From an uncultured Pelolinea sp. (GTDB taxonomy: Bacteria > Chloroflexota > Anaerolineae > Anaerolineales > Anaerolineaceae), in the NCBI GenBank assembly GCA_937902055.1, contig CALGUJ010000331.1, positions 1 through 7,631 of the forward strand: a stretch of 7,631 nt of DNA. The letters run 5' to 3'. Under the pieces are notes generated by a model. It worked only from the letters and a program-made list of their open reading frames with translations. It searched no databases and was not told the DNA's origin. Positions 1 through 5,272 of this stretch are shown piece after piece. Each line of letters begins with the position of its first letter. Position 1 is the first letter of the stretch. The position numbers and the translations under genes are program-made.

Positions 1-20
1 TTCCAGGCTTATAGCCAAAG

Positions 21-57
21 ATCAAACCACCCGTTTTACGGGTGGTTTTGATTTTTT
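21..57 (+). terminator. Intrinsic terminator of a gene beyond the left edge
   Basis: A 10-bp perfect stem (24-33 with 39-48, arms AAACCACCCG and CGGGTGGTTT) encloses a 5-nt loop, TTTTA. Three more pairs form at the base around one bulged T, and a run of six T follows at 52-57. This is a classic factor-independent terminator for rightward transcription, so a plus-strand gene probably ends just left of or at the window edge; a stop codon lies at 12-14 in one frame. Read on the minus strand the same hairpin is followed only by GATCTTTGG, so it could be a weaker terminator for the lipoprotein gene that ends at 72. Confidence 0.85.
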
Positions 58-71
58 AAAATACGCGTTAA

Positions 72-794
72 TTAATCGTGCGCGCCTTTGCTGTTGACCG
101 AACCCAGGCCGCTCACGTTCTGGCTCACCTGCGGGTTTTCCCCGAAGTAAGAAATTGAACCCACGCCGGTCACGTTCACATCCAGCGAGCCCTCCGCCCA
201 GACTACCGCGCTGCCGGCGCCGGTGAGCAGGATATTGGTGTTATTGCTGCGCAAATCACCGGCTTCGTAACTGCCCACGCCGCTGATGTTCACCTGTTGG
301 TTGTCCACCTCTCCAGCGACCACGATAGCGCCGGCCGAGGTCAGGTTGATATCCAGGTTGTCGGCGGAAAGATGATCAATTTCAACGCTGCCCGCGCCGG
401 TCAGGTCGACTTCCAGATCATCAGTGTCGAGCTTAAAAATTTTGATTGCGCCTGCGCCGGATAATGAAACCTTGTTCAGGTCTTTCACGGTCAGGGTAAA
501 GGTTACCCGTTCGATGGGCGTGCCGAAAAAGCCGCGCCGCGTGCTGATGATCAGCTCGTTGTTCTCGACCTCGGTGGTCACGTAGCGCAGGTAATCGCGC
601 GGGGCCTCGATCGACAGGGATTCCTGATTACCTTGCTGGATGATGAATTCGCCGAAAGTTTCAATGCGAATGCGATTGAAACCGTTGACTTCTTCCTCGC
701 GGGTTTGCAGGCTGGTATCGGCGCAGCCGGTCAGCAGCGCGGTCAACAGTATCGCCAGGATCAACACGGCGGGAATAGCGGTTTTGTTGTTCAT
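72..794 (-). CDS. DUF2807 (GIN-type) beta-helix lipoprotein
   Basis: This is a 240-aa secreted lipoprotein. Residues 8-22 are a hydrophobic signal segment followed by a lipobox, LTGC, which makes Cys24 the predicted lipidated residue after cleavage. The rest is a DUF2807 (putative auto-transporter adhesin head, GIN) domain, opening with the typical 'FNRIRIETFGEFIIQQG' strand pair at 39-55. From about residue 110 seven degenerate repeats carry a G-x-G turn: SGAG 112, TGAG 132, TSAG 152, SGVG 171, TGAG 191, TGVG 209 and SGLG 228. Their 18-20 residue spacing fits one coil of a beta-helix per repeat. The start is supported by GAGGTGA three bases before ATG. It is the last of four leftward genes, 70 nt after its neighbour. 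The family's molecular function is unknown; a role at the cell surface is inferred from the lipobox. Confidence 0.9.
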   Translation of the reverse strand: MNNKTAIPAVLILAILLTALLTGCADTSLQTREEEVNGFNRIRIETFGEFIIQQGNQESLSIEAPRDYLRYVTTEVENNELIISTRRGFFGTPIERVTFTLTVKDLNKVSLSGAGAIKIFKLDTDDLEVDLTGAGSVEIDHLSADNLDINLTSAGAIVVAGEVDNQQVNISGVGSYEAGDLRSNNTNILLTGAGSAVVWAEGSLDVNVTGVGSISYFGENPQVSQNVSGLGSVNSKGAHD

Positions 795-797
795 TTC

Positions 798-804
798 TCA
801 CCTC
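798..804 (-). promoter_or_regulatory. Strong ribosome binding site of the DUF2807 gene
   Basis: On the minus strand GAGGTGA lies three bases (GAA) before the ATG at 794. It is a seven-base match to the usual anti-Shine-Dalgarno end of 16S rRNA and fixes the start codon. The YwaF-family gene at 3277 has the same site with the same spacing. Confidence 0.8.
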
Positions 805-826
805 AAAAGCCAAACCAAATTTAATC

Positions 827-847
827 TTGTGCAATATATACGCACAA
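827..847. promoter_or_regulatory. Dyad TTGTGC-N9-GCACAA, candidate operator
   Basis: There are perfect 6-bp inverted arms at 827-832 and 842-847, with a 9-bp AT-rich centre (AATATATAC). The dyad lies 33 bp upstream of the DUF2807 lipoprotein start and contains the only -10-like sequences of this gap (TATATA or TATATT on the minus strand). A TTGACA at 868-863 on the minus strand is 22-24 bp from them, too far for a normal sigma-70 pair. The symmetry and placement fit a dimeric regulator site over a promoter. This is inference from position and symmetry only. Confidence 0.4.
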
Positions 848-864
848 AATGGCGTTTGGATGTG

Positions 865-1116
865 TCAAGGCTTAAGTTCTTTGTTATCGCCCTCCTGCGC
901 GTTTTCCTTCTCTTTGGCACGGCGGTTGCGGTCGTAGCGCATCAACACAATGATGTAATTGGCAAGCGCCGCCGCCAGCAGCAGCCAGCGCACCAACGGC
1001 ACCCACCAACCGGTTTGCGTCGAGATCATCTGGCTGATCAACATCAAGATCAAACCGAACACCAGCCAACCGGCGTAATCTTTTTCGGGCAGAATATCCT
1101 TAAACTTTAGCGGCAT
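865..1116 (-). CDS. Small two-TM membrane protein, unknown function
   Basis: The product is 83 aa and I do not recognise a named family. It has two hydrophobic segments, about residues 16-32 and 39-58, joined by a short loop rich in Trp and Thr (QTGWW). A strongly charged C-terminal tail follows (residues 60-83, Arg/Lys then Glu/Asp/Lys). The Arg-rich stretch RYDRNRR right after TM2 suggests a cytoplasmic C-terminus by the positive-inside rule. The start is supported by GAGGT four bases before the ATG. It lies 30 nt after the second zinc-ribbon gene and 70 nt before the lipoprotein gene, all on the minus strand, so it is probably co-transcribed. Its TGA stop overlaps a TTGACA that could belong to an internal promoter. 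Confidence 0.75.
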   Translation of the reverse strand: MPLKFKDILPEKDYAGWLVFGLILMLISQMISTQTGWWVPLVRWLLLAAALANYIIVLMRYDRNRRAKEKENAQEGDNKELKP

Positions 1117-1146
1117 GTTGACCTCTTGAGGAACAGAATACGATAA

Positions 1147-1437
1147 TTATAGCTTTCTGCCGCAATACTGGCAGACCGCCGCGTTCGGGGGATTGCTTCC
1201 CCCGCAAGCCGGGCAGGATTGCAGCGCAACATTTTCCACTATGACGGGATCTGCGGGAATTGAATTGCCTGCCCGATCCACTGCCGGGATTTTTTGCTCC
1301 AACGTTTCAATCTTCTGCATGGAGTCTTGAACGGCTTGCGTACCGCGCCGCAGAAAGATCAACATTACCAGGCCGGTGATCAGGAAAAACCCCACGCAGG
1401 CCATGGGAAATAACAGAAAACCGGTGATTACTCGCAT
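1147..1437 (-). CDS. Membrane-anchored zinc-ribbon protein (96 aa)
   Basis: The product has one N-terminal transmembrane helix (about residues 5-29). A short amphipathic or coiled stretch follows (about 33-50), then a Pro/Val-rich linker, and a C-terminal zinc ribbon with C75-x2-C78 and C89-x2-C92 (CPACGG and CQYCGRKL) ending at the last residue. This matches the short zinc-ribbon type found in many small bacterial membrane proteins, where the ribbon probably mediates protein or nucleic-acid contact. The ATG overlaps the end of the upstream zinc-ribbon gene by 10 nt in another frame (ATGCGAGTAA), and AAGGA lies six bases before it, so the two are probably translationally coupled. It shares the TM-linker-ribbon layout with its neighbour and may be a paralogue. 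Function unknown. Confidence 0.82.
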   Translation of the reverse strand: MRVITGFLLFPMACVGFFLITGLVMLIFLRRGTQAVQDSMQKIETLEQKIPAVDRAGNSIPADPVIVENVALQSCPACGGSNPPNAAVCQYCGRKL

Positions 1438-1733
1438 ATTTCATCCTTTGCATTGGGCTCGAGCCGCTTTCCGCACGCGCCGCAGAAAGCCTGGCCGCGC
1501 GGGTTTTCCGCCCCGCAGTTCAGACAATCGATCGTCAACCGGGCGCCCTGTCCGGCACGCGTGGAAATCGGATTCAGGAATTCGTTTAAGTTCCCCAACT
1601 TCTCGCCGGCTTTACGGCGCCGCAGAATCTCACGAATGTCTTCCCACCGCTGCAGGATCACCAACAGGATCGGGATGAGCACCAGGGCGGCGGCTATCAG
1701 AGCGCGCGCGGCGGGGGAGAGGTTAGATTCCAT
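1428..1733 (-). CDS. Membrane-anchored zinc-ribbon protein (101 aa)
   Basis: One TM helix (about residues 9-27) is followed by an Arg/Lys/Glu-rich cytoplasmic-looking stretch (29-46), a linker, and a zinc ribbon with C70-x2-C73 and C84-x2-C87 (CLNCGAENP, then FCGACGKRL). I chose the ATG at 1733, which puts the TM at the usual distance from the N-terminus. The open frame continues upstream: an ATG at 1820 would add 29 residues that are not hydrophobic and would run across the rarA promoter, and anything beyond that is antisense to rarA. There is no Shine-Dalgarno sequence before 1733, but a TACAAT hexamer ends seven bases upstream, which would suit a leaderless transcript. It is the first gene of the leftward cluster and divergent from rarA. 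Function unknown. Confidence 0.75.
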   Translation of the reverse strand: MESNLSPAARALIAAALVLIPILLVILQRWEDIREILRRRKAGEKLGNLNEFLNPISTRAGQGARLTIDCLNCGAENPRGQAFCGACGKRLEPNAKDEICE

Positions 1734-1740
1734 CGAGAGT

Positions 1741-1746
1741 ATTGTA
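1741..1746 (-). promoter_or_regulatory. Candidate -10 of a leaderless zinc-ribbon transcript
   Basis: On the minus strand TACAAT ends seven bases before the ATG at 1733, so transcription would begin at or next to the start codon. No -35 is visible at 16-18 bp and no TG precedes the hexamer. Support is limited to the position and the missing Shine-Dalgarno sequence. Confidence 0.3.
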
Positions 1747-1770
1747 TCGTAATTGGCATATCCCCGGCGA

Positions 1771-1797
1771 TTGAAACGCTGCCATTCTTGATATAAT
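1771..1797 (+). promoter_or_regulatory. Extended -10 promoter of rarA
   Basis: TATAAT at 1792-1797 is preceded by TG at 1789-1790, giving a consensus extended -10 (TGATATAAT). TTGAAA at 1771-1776 sits 15 bp upstream, slightly short, which the extended -10 can compensate. Transcription would start near 1804, leaving a leader of about 50 nt before the rarA ATG at 1854. Confidence 0.65.
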
Positions 1798-1853
1798 TGG
1801 ACATAAGTTCTAATAATCATGTTCCCCAACCGTACCGGTAAGCGGAGGCAAAT

Positions 1854-3182
1854 ATGGACCTGTTCGATCATGCCATGCAAGAATCCCTTCAGCGCGAAGC
1901 GCCGCTGGCGGCGCGCATGCGCCCGCGCACATTGGACGAATTCGTCGGACAGAGCGACATCATCGGCGAAGGCCGACTGCTGCGGCGCGCTATCGAAGCC
2001 GACCGCCTGTTTTCTTCCATTATCCTGTGCGGCCCGCCCGGCTCCGGCAAGACCACCCTGGCGCAGCTCATTGCCAATTACAGCCAATCACACTTTGTTA
2101 CAATATCGGCCGTCATGGCCGGCAAGAGCGAACTGAAAGAGGTGATTGAAGAGGCGCGCGAACGCCGCCGCCTGTATCGCAAGCGCACCATCCTGTTCGT
2201 GGATGAAGTCCACCGCTGGAATCGCGCCCAGCAGGACGCCCTGCTGCCCAACATCGAGAATGGTTTGATCATCCTGATCGGCGCCACCACCCAGAACCCA
2301 TATTTCGACGTCATCCCCGCCCTGGTCTCGCGCTCGCGCATCTTTATGCTCAAATCGCTCAGCGAGGAGGATTTGGGCATGCTGTTCGACCGCGCGATTT
2401 CAGATCCGCAGCGCGGATATGGCGGTAAACCGATTGAGATATCCCCCGAAGCCCGCGCGCATCTGCTGCGCATGTCCAACGGCGACGCGCGCAGCCTGCT
2501 CAACGCGCTTGAGCTGGCGGTCGAATCCACCAAACCGGACGCGCAAGGGATTATCCAAATCGACTTGCAGGCTGCCCAGGATTCCATCCAACAGCGCGCC
2601 ATCCACTACGACAAGAACATGGATGAGCACTACGACACCATTTCCGCTTTCATCAAATCCGTACGCGGCTCGGACCCGGATGCCGCTCTCTACTGGCTGG
2701 CCAAAATGCTGAACGCGGGCGAAGACCCGCGCTTCATCCTGCGCCGCCTGCTGATCCTGGCGGGCGAGGATATCGGCCTGGCCGATCCGCAAGCCTTGCA
2801 GGTGGCCGCTTCGGCGGCTTATGCTTTTGAATACGTCGGGTTGCCGGAGGGCATCTACCCAATCACGGAAGCGACGCTCTATCTGGCTACCGCGCCCAAG
2901 TCCAACTCGGCCGGCGCATATTTCGAAGCTGCCAAACTGATCCAGCAGGAAGGCGCCAAACCGGTGCCGATCCATTTAATGGACGCCAACCGCGACGCCA
3001 AAGGCTTCGGGCATGGCAAGGGTTACCAATACCCGCACAGCTTCCCCGGGCACTACGTCGAGCAGCAATACCTGCCGGACGAGGTGCTCGGCCGCCATTT
3101 CTACCAGCCCTCCGAGGAGGGCCGCGAGGCAGAGATCAAAGCGCGCCTGCAAAAACTTCATTCTGGCGGTCAAAAAAGATAA
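1854..3182 (+). CDS. rarA: Replication-associated recombination protein RarA (MgsA)
   Basis: The product is a 442-aa AAA+ ATPase of the RarA/Mgs1/WRNIP1 family. These proteins act as tetramers at stalled or collapsed replication forks, with SSB and recombination proteins. The domains follow the family order. An N-terminal segment is followed by Walker A GPPGSGKT (60-67), Walker B ILFVDEVH (113-120), sensor 1 GATTQNP (143-149), arginine-finger region SRSR (159-162), and sensor 2/lid GDARSLLNALE (210-220). The MgsA C-terminal tetramerisation region runs from about 255, with LILAGEDIGLADPQAL (300-315), KSNSAGAY (349-356) and GFGHGKGYQYPH (384-395). The length is typical. GGAGG at 1844-1848, five bases before ATG, supports the start. 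The family's usual DE-[IV]-HR-[FW]-N signature reads DEVHRWNR. It is divergent from the zinc-ribbon genes and 94 nt upstream of the YwaF-family gene. Confidence 0.97.
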   Translation: MDLFDHAMQESLQREAPLAARMRPRTLDEFVGQSDIIGEGRLLRRAIEADRLFSSIILCGPPGSGKTTLAQLIANYSQSHFVTISAVMAGKSELKEVIEEARERRRLYRKRTILFVDEVHRWNRAQQDALLPNIENGLIILIGATTQNPYFDVIPALVSRSRIFMLKSLSEEDLGMLFDRAISDPQRGYGGKPIEISPEARAHLLRMSNGDARSLLNALELAVESTKPDAQGIIQIDLQAAQDSIQQRAIHYDKNMDEHYDTISAFIKSVRGSDPDAALYWLAKMLNAGEDPRFILRRLLILAGEDIGLADPQALQVAASAAYAFEYVGLPEGIYPITEATLYLATAPKSNSAGAYFEAAKLIQQEGAKPVPIHLMDANRDAKGFGHGKGYQYPHSFPGHYVEQQYLPDEVLGRHFYQPSEEGREAEIKARLQKLHSGGQKR

Positions 3183-3183
3183 C

Positions 3184-3213
3184 TTTACATAAAGAGACCA
3201 TTGAATGTAAAAT
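3184..3213 (+). promoter_or_regulatory. Possible weak promoter of the YwaF-family gene
   Basis: TTTACA (3184-3189) and TAAAAT (3208-3213) are separated by 18 bp in the gap after rarA. The same bases contain a perfect inverted repeat, TTTACAT (3184-3190) and ATGTAAA (3205-3211), with 14 bp between the arms, so the site could instead be a hairpin or a regulator site. The support is weak. Confidence 0.3.
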
Positions 3214-3219
3214 TTCTTT

Positions 3220-3248
3220 AGGAACTCGCAGGAAAGCGCGGGGTTCCT
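3220..3248 (+). other. Hairpin between rarA and the YwaF-family gene
   Basis: The arms AGGAACTCGC (3220-3229) and the stretch 3238-3248 pair over 10 positions, with one bulged G (3240) and one T-G wobble, around an 8-nt loop. No T run follows (ATATTAAAC), so it is not a normal intrinsic terminator. It could protect the rarA mRNA 3' end, attenuate read-through, or structure the leader of the next gene. Confidence 0.4.
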
Positions 3249-3276
3249 ATATTAAACAAGTCCGACGAGGTGAGGC

Positions 3277-4011
3277 ATGCAGGCTTTTTTCACGAAAGAC
3301 TATACCGGTGTTCCCTTTCAATTTTTAGGTGTGGCGCACATCGCCACCCTGTTGATCCTGTTCCTGTTGAACATCTTCCTGCTGCGTTACCGCGCAAAGG
3401 ATGAATCAGTCCGCAGAAAAGTGCGCCTGATCATGGCAATCGTATTATGGATAAACGAGGCATCCTGGCATATTTGGAACATTGCCAACGGCACCTGGAC
3501 CGTCCAGGAGCATCTGCCCCTGCATGCCTGCTCGGTTCTCATTTGGCTGGCAGGTTTTATGTTGATCTTTAAAAACTATGCCATTTATGAGTTCGTTTAC
3601 TTCATGGGTATCGCGGGGGCGCTGCAGGCTTTGATGACGCCCGACATCGGCATTTATGGCTTTCCGCACTTCCGCTTCGTTCAAACCTTTATCTCGCACG
3701 GCTTGTTAGTCACCTCGGCAATATACATGACCGCGGTGGAAGGCATGCGCCCTACCTGGCGTTCAATGCTGCGCGTGATGGTGATATCCAATATCTACAT
3801 GGTTGTTATTTTCTTTGTCAACCAGTGGCTTGGTTCCAATTATTTATTTGTGGCGCATAAACCGCTTGGCCCCACCTTGCTGGATGCCTTACCGGCCTGG
3901 CCCTGGTACTTGTTATATATGGAAGCGTTGGCTGTGGTAATGATGCTGCTGCTTTACCTGCCGTTCGCCGTGGCGGATTGGCGCCGAAAATCCCAACCGG
4001 CGGCCGCCTGA
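3277..4011 (+). CDS. TIGR02206 / YwaF-family integral membrane protein
   Basis: A 244-aa polytopic membrane protein recognisable as the TIGR02206 family (B. subtilis YwaF type), whose function is unknown. About seven TM segments can be drawn: 17-36, 50-68, 84-98, 104-121, 135-153, 167-185 and 210-230. Family-conserved polar motifs lie at the membrane edges: LPLHACSVLIWL (80-91), FMGIAGALQALMTPD (109-123), YGFPHFRF.Q.FISHG (127-142), NYLF..KP (188-196), LLDALPAWPWY (201-211) and LPF (228-230). The repeated His, Pro and aromatic residues suggest a conserved site within the membrane, though no ligand is known. GAGGTGA three bases before ATG fixes the start. It may be co-transcribed with rarA or have its own weak promoter. 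It converges on rdgB, with 10 nt between the stop codons. Confidence 0.88.
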   Translation: MQAFFTKDYTGVPFQFLGVAHIATLLILFLLNIFLLRYRAKDESVRRKVRLIMAIVLWINEASWHIWNIANGTWTVQEHLPLHACSVLIWLAGFMLIFKNYAIYEFVYFMGIAGALQALMTPDIGIYGFPHFRFVQTFISHGLLVTSAIYMTAVEGMRPTWRSMLRVMVISNIYMVVIFFVNQWLGSNYLFVAHKPLGPTLLDALPAWPWYLLYMEALAVVMMLLLYLPFAVADWRRKSQPAAA

Positions 4012-4021
4012 TCGTTCTCGC

Positions 4022-4615
4022 TTATAAATTCCTGAAAACAGGGAGGATCCCCAGAACCGCTTTCGCCCGATGGCTGATGCGGTTCTTTTCATTCAAAGAA
4101 AGCTCCGCCATGGTGCGCCCCATTTGAGGGAACAGGAAAATGGGATCGTAGCCGAAACCCTGGCTGCCGCGTTCTTCGGGGATGATCTCGCCGCTGCAGG
4201 CATCTTCATAAGAGTAGAACCTGCCGGATGGCATTGCCAGAGCAACCGCGCACACAAAACGGGCTTCCCAGGGGTGGGGATGGTTTTTCAATTTTGAAAG
4301 TAAAAACTGACGCCGTTCGTGATCGCTGGCGTTGTGCGAACCGGTGAAGCGCGCCGAATACAGGCCGGGCTGGCCGCCCAATGCAGCCACCTCCAGGCCG
4401 GTGTCATCCGCCAGGGCCGGGAGCTGGCTGGCCTGGCAGTAGGTAGCCGCTTTCAGGCGCGCATTTTCGAGATAGGTTTTGCCGTTCTCCTCGACCTCGA
4501 TCTCCAGGTGCAAATCTTCCGGCGTGACCAGTTCGCAGTGCAGCGTTTTGAGCAGAGCTGAAATTTCTTCCAGCTTGCCTTTATTCGTGGTGGCGATCAG
4601 CAATCGTTCAATCAT
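4022..4615 (-). CDS. rdgB: XTP/dITP pyrophosphatase (RdgB/HAM1 family)
   Basis: This 197-aa enzyme hydrolyses dITP, ITP and XTP to the monophosphate and pyrophosphate, keeping deaminated purines out of DNA and RNA; it acts in the cytosol as a homodimer. The sequence shows the N-terminal substrate motif ATTNKGKLEEI (8-18), the acidic metal/catalytic motif ADDTGLEV (69-76, with Asp71 in the catalytic place), QPGLYSARF (82-90), GFGYDPIF (153-160), and SHRAKA (181-186), which contacts the base. The length is typical. The ATG at 4615 matches the normal family start. No Shine-Dalgarno sequence precedes it (the upstream bases are AT-rich without a purine run), so initiation may be leaderless or rely on the unstructured leader. 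It is divergent from the DUF177-sigma operon, with a 97-bp shared upstream region. Confidence 0.96.
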   Translation of the reverse strand: MIERLLIATTNKGKLEEISALLKTLHCELVTPEDLHLEIEVEENGKTYLENARLKAATYCQASQLPALADDTGLEVAALGGQPGLYSARFTGSHNASDHERRQFLLSKLKNHPHPWEARFVCAVALAMPSGRFYSYEDACSGEIIPEERGSQGFGYDPIFLFPQMGRTMAELSLNEKNRISHRAKAVLGILPVFRNL

Positions 4616-4650
4616 TGAATGTTAAAATTTATGAATATTATTAAATAAAC

Positions 4651-4679
4651 TTGACTCGCAATTTTGCGCGTGCTATAAT
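4651..4679 (+). promoter_or_regulatory. Near-consensus promoter of the DUF177-sigma operon
   Basis: TTGACT (4651-4656) and TATAAT (4674-4679) are separated by exactly 17 bp, and TG at 4671-4672 makes an extended -10 (TGCTATAAT). This is the strongest sigma-70 promoter in the window. Transcription should start near 4686, giving a leader of about 27 nt before the GTG at 4713. No second promoter of this quality is seen before the sigma gene, so both genes probably depend on it. Confidence 0.85.
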
Positions 4680-4686
4680 CGGTCAA

Positions 4687-4692
4687 ATTATA
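4687..4692 (-). promoter_or_regulatory. Possible minus-strand -10 for rdgB
   Basis: A perfect TATAAT on the minus strand lies 71 bp upstream of the rdgB ATG and inside the leader of the opposite operon. No good -35 is found at 16-18 bp. It faces the plus-strand TATAAT at 4674-4679, so the two transcripts would start almost on top of one another. Confidence 0.3.
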
Positions 4693-4712
4693 CTAATTTT
4701 AGTGGAATTATC

Positions 4713-5261
4713 GTGAATACGGCTGAGCGAATTTTTCGGATTAATGTGGGGTTTCTGATCAACCAGCCCATTGGTTACAATCGCGATATTCCGTTTGAGA
4801 TTGACCGGTTCACCTTCGATGATATCCTGGCGGTGGATGGCTTGCGGGGGAACCTCAATATCAGCCGCACGCAAAGCGGGCTGCGCATCCAGGGAAATTT
4901 TACGGCTGTTACCCACGCGGAGTGCGGACGATGCCTGAAGGATTTCGGACTTCCGCTGGAAACTGAGTTTGAAGAAATTTTCACCTATGAGCACAATCCG
5001 CTTTCAGAAGAAGAGTTGATCATACCGGAAGATGGCAACATCGATTTCGAACCTTACATCCGAGATTACCTGCTTTTGGAGGTTCCCATTAACCCGGTAT
5101 GCAAACCGGATTGCCGCGGGCTATGCGATATTTGCGGTGAGAATTTGAACGTGCGTGAATGCGGGCACGCGCACGAGCAGCCGGCTGCGCCGATAGCCAC
5201 TGCAATGAAATCCATTGCGGGAAGCTTGCTTCCCGACAAGAAAACACCAATCAGCGATTGA
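4713..5261 (+). CDS. yceD: DUF177 (YceD) family protein, ribosome-related
   Basis: The product is a 182-aa DUF177/YceD protein. Members are linked to 23S rRNA accumulation and large-subunit biogenesis, and are usually encoded just before rpmF (L32). The family traits seen are the start RIFRINVGFLINQPIG (6-21), CGRC (71-74) followed by an acidic stretch (84-110), and the C-terminal set C130, C134, C138, C141 and C150 within a PVCKPDCRGLCDICG motif (128-142). The seven cysteines suggest metal binding. It starts at GTG with a weak AGTGGA site (4701-4706) six bases upstream; no better in-frame ATG aligns with the family. Its TGA overlaps the Shine-Dalgarno sequence of the sigma gene. rpmF, expected next, is not in the window. 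The C-terminal tail after 155 is not distinctive. Confidence 0.9.
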   Translation: MNTAERIFRINVGFLINQPIGYNRDIPFEIDRFTFDDILAVDGLRGNLNISRTQSGLRIQGNFTAVTHAECGRCLKDFGLPLETEFEEIFTYEHNPLSEEELIIPEDGNIDFEPYIRDYLLLEVPINPVCKPDCRGLCDICGENLNVRECGHAHEQPAAPIATAMKSIAGSLLPDKKTPISD

Positions 5262-5267
5262 GGAGGG
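5261..5267 (+). promoter_or_regulatory. RBS of the sigma gene overlapping the DUF177 stop
   Basis: AGGAGGG begins on the last base of the DUF177 TGA and ends five bases before the sigma ATG at 5273. It decides the start: the open frame reaches back to 5159, but that stretch lies inside the DUF177 gene. Ribosomes finishing DUF177 are in place to start the sigma factor. Confidence 0.85.
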
Positions 5268-5272
5268 ATGCG

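Noticed and set aside
72..794. Adhesin function for the DUF2807 lipoprotein
   Set aside because: The Pfam-style name suggests an adhesin, but the repeats show only a beta-helix fold and a lipid anchor; no adhesion can be read from the sequence.
863..868. TTGACA on the minus strand as the -35 of the lipoprotein promoter
   Set aside because: The nearest -10-like sequences are 22-24 bp away, outside the working range for sigma-70, and nothing suitable lies at 16-18 bp.
1734..2087. Upstream extension of the 101-aa zinc-ribbon frame to 219 aa
   Set aside because: The added part is mostly antisense to the well-supported rarA 5' end and crosses its promoter. The TM-zinc-ribbon protein is complete from 1733. 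The start at 1820 (29 extra residues) remains a minor alternative.
2078..2975. Long minus-strand open frames inside rarA (174 and 191 codons)
   Set aside because: They have low-complexity Arg/Ser- or Ala/Gly-rich translations with no domain, and lie fully antisense to a conserved gene. They are expected shadows in GC-rich DNA.
5159..5272. Earlier ATG for the sigma factor, adding 38 residues
   Set aside because: The extension lies in another frame of the DUF177 gene, is unlike any sigma N-terminus, and the strong AGGAGGG site points to 5273.
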